From Gordionus sp. m RMFG-2023 (Eukaryota > Nematomorpha > Gordioida > Chordodea > Parachordodidae), in assembly GCF_954871325.1 (NCBI RefSeq), contig NC_088775.1, positions 91,704,805 to 91,768,804 on the forward strand: 64,000 nt of DNA, in the 5' to 3' direction. Numbering within the stretch: position 1 is the stretch's first letter; each line of letters starts with the position of its first letter. This document shows positions 58,531 to 64,000 of this stretch, piece by piece. The notes beneath the pieces were generated by a model. It worked only from the letters and a program-made list of their open reading frames with translations, was not told the origin of the DNA and did not search any database. The position numbers and the translations under genes are program-made.

Positions 58531-58929
58531 ATGCAACTGCATATCTCCCTCTAATTTATATGTGAAAATTTTTTAAAATTTATTCCTTTTAACATCGAAA
58601 AATATTTAAATCTTATTCTCTTTCCTGTAATTTTATTTAAAAAAAAAATTAAATAACAATTTTAACTCTGAAATATAAATCAAAAATGTGAAATTATTTT
58701 AAAAAATTAACAAAAAAAATGAATAGTATATTAATAAATAATAAACAATTATTTTACTATACCATCATTTTCGAGTTTTGATACTTAATTAAATATAAAT
58801 TGATTATAAAATTAATAAATATTATATCTAAAAAAGTGAAAATGGCTATAATAAAAATAAAATATTAAAATGAATAACTGCATATAAAAACAATGTTGAT
58901 AATATTTTATGTAAGTCGGAGGATTTAAT

Positions 58930-59152
58930 TAGTGTTGTTAAACGGCTCGTTTTGAGCCGATTTTTAAAAACGGCTAACTCATTATTCCATCCAGAAAAAT
59001 ATTATGCAAACCTGAAGGTTTTGCTCATAGAAGCAACAAAGGTCTATACATATATAAACGAAATCTCGAGGCTTAGGCATAATTTTTCTGGCTAATATAT
59101 TGAGTTAGCCGTTTTAAAAAATCGGCTCAAAACGAGCCGTTTAACAACACTA
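58930..59152. repeat. Best-preserved TAGTG palindromic MITE
   Basis: A 223-bp element whose arms of about 50 bases, beginning TAGTGTTGTTAAACGGCTCG, are inverted copies with one or two mismatches. A perfect 8-bp duplication GATTTAAT flanks it (58922-58929 and 59153-59160). The terminus fits the hAT consensus (T/C)A(A/G)NG. GGCTCGTTTTGAGCC is itself a palindrome within each arm. It is non-coding. This is the reference copy for at least six other copies in the window. Confidence 0.95.
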
Positions 59153-59160
59153 GATTTAAT

Positions 59161-62100
59161 GAACTATTCATTAAGATTATTGAGTACTTATTCCTTGAAC
59201 ATCCTCTGCAAAATAATTAAAGTGAACAGTTGTTCGATAAAATAATATAATTGATTATATATATATATTTAAGAGCAAATTATATAATTTCTTCAGAGTC
59301 TTAGATCTTAAACAATCTTACGCCATTCTATTCAATTTATGATTCCGGTCGTAAACTATTATATCGTTTGAGGTAAAACCCTTTTTTTTGACTTTGATCA
59401 TAATTATCACTTCATTTATCGGTAATATTTAAAAATGGATGAATATTAGGTCTTATATTTAATAAAATTTTAAAAAATTATACATATTTATGAATGATTT
59501 AAACAAATGTAAAGTGTTTAAGGTGTTAATAAACGCCTTAGCAAGTTATAATTCATATGCATGAGCGATAATTTTTATACAAGTTGTCCACTTATTTTGA
59601 GATCTTTTTATTTACCCTTGGATACCTCAAAAATTCTAATATAAATAAACAGTGAATCTAACCCGTATATCATAAACTTATAATTCTATCATTTTAAATA
59701 TCTTCAAAAGAAAAATGACTCTATTATTCTCAATTCACTTCTCATACACTATAAAATATATATATAATTACTTGCACAATCTTCACTTCCATCTAAAATT
59801 ATAAAAAATTTTATTAATCTTGACATGATATTTAGATTAAATTTAGAATTTGCAAATATTTTTTTAAAAAAATGAAGCTTTTACAAAACTTTTACAAATT
59901 TTAGAGAAATAAAATTATATATTTTTTCTTGAAATTTTAAACACATATAAATTACAACCTTATCTTGATAGATAATTGTTTTTATATCATGTTTTTTTTG
60001 AAAATTTTGATATTCATTTTAGATTAAATGTAAATCATCTATAAATTCAAATATATTATTAATAATTATATTACCTATGCTATTTATTTCTTATAAAACT
60101 TATATTACGATTCGATGCTAATTAAACTTTATTGTAAATTTATATTAGAATATTTATTTTTTATGCTAATTTTTCCTATATATGAGTTACTTGATTTTTT
60201 GAAATATAAAATATATATATATTTATATATATACTTTGATATTTGTAATTTTTGATAAACACTAAATTTAAAATAAATAATAAATAAATAATAAAAGGAT
60301 TATTAATATAATAGAAATTTATTAACTAATAAATTAAAATGATAGAAATATAAAAATCTATAATAATCGTTTTTTTAACCTTTACGATCACAAGTAAGTT
60401 CTATATAATAAAATAGATAACAATTCACATTTCTGGAAAATTATTATTTTCACATAGAGGTTATAAAAACATTTAAAATTTTTTTTAGCAGTTCTTATTA
60501 GGGTATACATTTAGATAACATAATTTATTTAGATTAATTGATACTAATGATATATTTATATATTATTAACTCCCCTGTCTAACATGTCTGAAATTATTTC
60601 CAACGTAAACATACTCATAATATTTTATATCATTGATCAATTCTTTAAATTTGGCTATTTACAACTTTTTCATTATTAAATTTATATTATTTTTTTTCTT
60701 TTTATTTTCTTGCTTGTTTTTATTGTGTTCCAATTAAACTGATATCCTTTTTATTATATCAATAAATCTATCAATATTCAATAAAATTTTAGAGATTGAA
60801 AGAAAGATAAATTATCATGTTTTGGTAACTCACTGAATCAAGGGGAAATTTTTAATATTATTTTTTTTAAATATTTTTTTTTAAATTTATTTTTGAAAAA
60901 CAAATACACAAAATATTTTTATTGTTTGGTCTTGTGGGAAGAAATCGTATTTTAATTTTAACAATTTAGCTATAACTTGTCTATTTTGGTATTTCAATAA
61001 TTTGAGTGATGAAATTTTAATAAAATTATAAAAGCAAAAATATATTATTTTTTTTTAAAAAAAAGAAGATATATCAATTAAATTAAATTAAATTATATAG
61101 AAAATTTTCCTCTCATTTATATATATGTGAATATTTTCCTAATTTCGTAAATCGTAATATTAAAAATATGACAAATTTAAATAAATTAATTAAATTTTTA
61201 AATGATATAAATTTATATATAACTATTTTGTTTTTCCTTAAAAATATATATATCTATAATATTATCATTGTCATTGTATATATATATACATTATGTTTAT
61301 TCAAATTAATTAATTATAGTATTTGATTTAATAGTAAATTGTGAGAATTATAAAAAAATTTCACAAAAATGCTCCATGTTTTTAAATTTTTAAATATACT
61401 CCGTTTTTACTGTAAAAATAAACCAAAATTTGTTTTTAAATATGTAAAAAAAAAATTTAAAAAAAATAAATAAAAAAAAATAATATTAAAAATTTACTCG
61501 TTATACAGTGAGTTACCTGAATCCCATATTGTGTTCCAATTTTTTATTTTATCAATAAATCTATCAATTCTAAATATAATTCAAGATTTTAGAGATTGAA
61601 AGAAAGATAAATTATCAATGTTTTCTACAAATTTAATCAACAGGAGGTTTAAATAATTATGTTTCAAAATTGGTCACATATAAAAATTGATTCCAACATG
61701 TAAAATTTTATGTAAAGCTCTATCAATACCCAAATTAAGATTTATTAGCTACAGAAAATAAGTAATATAATTAACTTGTATTCGTTTTATTTGCTATAAT
61801 GTTAATGAAAATATTGCGCTTAAAATTATTAAATAATTTATTTTATCAATTAATTACCTAATTCTAGCATTATCGCCGCTAAACAATTTAATCATAATAT
61901 TAATTAATAAGATATATTTAACGATAGGGTCACTAATAGATATTTAGGATGGCTAAAGTATCTCCTCCCCTCCAACTTTTTAAAATTAGCCTCAATTTTT
62001 AAATAGAATTTGCACCATTTTTAAATAATTTTGGCCTACTAAAATAACAAACATATGAAATTTTAGGGCTCATTTAAAATAAATTAATTTTCCATTGGGG

Positions 62101-64000
62101 ATTAATTATTTTTTATTATTATTATTTTCTTCCTTTCGTCTTTAACAAAATCAAAATATTATATTATCTGAAGAAATATATATAAATCTATAAAATAATT
62201 ATATTATTTAACAAAAAAATTTTTTTTTTAGATGAAATAAAAACTTATAGGTAAAGTTTAGGCTGTAAAAATTTATTGAAAATTTTGTGTGCGTTAGGCT
62301 TTAATTAATTTTATGTTGATTTTGGAGAATTAGATTCTTTTTTTATTCTGAAATGACAAAATAAAAGGAGAAAACTTGTTTAAAATAATCTAATCTTTTT
62401 TTTTAAAAAAATATCTGATTATTTTAAGACTTTTTATACGTTAGAGGGCAAAGAATTTGAGTTAGATGCTACATTCGTGTTAGATGATATTATTTTGATC
62501 AACTTGTATATTATAATTATAGTAAAATGCAAAAAATTAAAATATAGGAAAGACATTAAATCGGTCTATGGTTAGAGGTATGAGCTCAACCTAAAAATAA
62601 ATACTCTTATTTGTCCTAGTTTGTACTAATATTGTTGATATTTGTTTAATTATTAGAATGTCAATGAATTTGTGATGACATTTTTTTTTCTCATTTTTTT
62701 TATAATCGATTTTTTTTAATCTTTATGATTTTTGTGAAGATTCTTTTCAAAATGATTATCAATTTTTCCAAGATTTTTTTTATCAAGTTATTTTTCTAAT
62801 GATCAAATTTTTTCTTCAAAGTTTCTCAAAATAATGTTAAATATTATTACTTTTCTGATAATATTTTGTTTTAATTATATAGAATAAAAATTTGAACAAT
62901 ATTGAGTCCTATTTGTTTAAGAAAGTTATATATTGATTTTTGTAAGTCTTATATTGTTCGTAAGCTCTTTGCTTTTTGGGTAAGTTCCCTCATTTTTTTG
63001 GGATTCTTTTGATCTTTTTTGTGGTAAATTTTTTTTTCATATTTTTGATAGTATTTAAAATAATTTAGCTCACATTTTTATTCGTCCTTCTTTTCCCCTT
63101 TTTGTAAAAAGCTAGCTATACCCTTGTTTAAAAAACTATTGACAAATTATCAATATCTTAAGATAATATATTATAGTGTTTTTATTTAAAAATTAAAAAT
63201 TAATATCTCCCACATATGGATAACAATAACTACAATTATTATAGTATTAATCAATATAACACGAATGAAAAAATATCGAAAATCATAATTACAATTATGA
63301 TATCAACTTTATCGAAGAGACAGGATCACTTTAAAAAAAAATTAGTTAAATAAATAAAACTGAGGTTTTAATAGGTACATTCTTGGAAAAGGATAATATG
63401 ATTACATACTTTTAAAATAAAATAAATTTTTTATACCTAATGTAGTTCTAGCTATATTTGATCGAAAGGATTAAATATAAATAGCAAATAATGATTAAGA
63501 TTATTTATAATATATTGTATCCTTTTAAGATTGACTAATTTCACTTTTCCGGAAATATGCTTCTTTATGGAGTGAGCCTATTTATTTGTATGGTTGCTAG
63601 AATATCACGGGTAGAAAAAATATCGCTAAACTAACTACATAGTAGTAAATAATTTATTAATAAATATCGCGTGGTTAGGAAAAAGCACATAAGAAATAAC
63701 TTAAGATTATTTATTACTAAATATAGCACGTTAGCAAAAGTTCTAAGCTAGAAAACAAGTTCTGGCTAAACATATAACATTAGAATTGGTTGTAAAAGTA
63801 ATGCTCTTCTCACAAAAAGCTCTATATAATTAGTAAAAGAACACACATATGTCGTATAGAGATGTGGGATCATGGTGTTTCTGCATCTAACAATTTTAAG
63901 TCGTCTACTAAAGCCGATATGTTATTGATAAATCAAATTTTACCAGAAATGTCCATCATATATGGAGTACTTATAAACTCTGAATTTTAAACGATTTAAG
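59161..64000. other. Very AT-rich stretch, nothing identified
   Basis: About 4.8 kb with long A/T runs, no recognisable gene, and no complete repeat ends. A roughly 60-base repeated word set (CAATAAATCTATCAATATTCAATAAAATTTTAGAGATTGAAAG and kin) occurs near 60760-60810 and again near 61550-61605. Both are followed by AAGATAAATTATCA, a dispersed duplication of unknown type. Confidence 0.5.

Overview
The window is very AT-rich eukaryotic nuclear DNA, by eye well under 30% GC. It has one or two recognisable host genes and a dense layer of transposable-element copies. I see no prokaryotic operon structure, no CRISPR array and no rRNA or convincing tRNA gene. Both host proteins look closest to animal versions. 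The hAT transposons, LINE tails and Gypsy element are of kinds common in animals, introns run to 1.4-2.2 kb, and one short TTAGGG-type telomeric tract is present. An AT-rich invertebrate animal is the best reading; I cannot assign a phylum.

Host genes. (1) An SDF2-like ER protein gene runs from 32.6 to 39.9 kb on the plus strand. Its six small exons all join in phase into a 223-residue protein with a signal peptide and three MIR repeats. (2) A YEATS4/GAS41-like chromatin reader lies on the minus strand at 24.7-24.0 kb as one uninterrupted exon. A few other open stretches look protein-like but I could not assign them (near 2.2-2.7, 5.5-5.7, 22.6, 42.0, 49.6, 50.8 and 53.9 kb); they may be exons or worn transposon coding sequence.

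Mobile elements by region. 1-12 kb: worn hAT copies, a composite nested element (7.46-9.66 kb), a LINE tail and hAT-like non-autonomous elements. 12.48-15.48 kb: a nearly complete hAT transposon with terminal inverted repeats, a perfect 8-bp target duplication and an eight-exon transposase broken by one in-frame stop. 17-21.4 kb: a LINE tail and an old Gypsy fragment. 22-25.6 kb: small hAT-like elements around YEATS4 and another LINE tail. 25.67-31.98 kb: a broken Gypsy LTR retrotransposon, directly upstream of the SDF2 gene. 32.9-38.8 kb: SDF2 introns carrying at least seven small hAT-like elements, one nested inside another. 42.9-47.4 kb: more small hAT-like elements, including one with an internal tandem array rich in ACGCGT. 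49-51.3 kb: an unidentified worn element or pseudogene. 56.1-57.6 kb: a shrunken hAT relic holding a roughly 200-bp (TATTA)n tract. 58.3-59.2 kb: an L1-type LINE tail and a textbook palindromic non-autonomous element with a perfect target duplication. 59.2-64 kb: AT-rich DNA with nothing I can name.

I found no convincing new multi-gene system. The most informative structures are the SDF2 gene hidden in short exons, the near-intact hAT with its matching non-autonomous derivatives, and the ACGCGT-array element.
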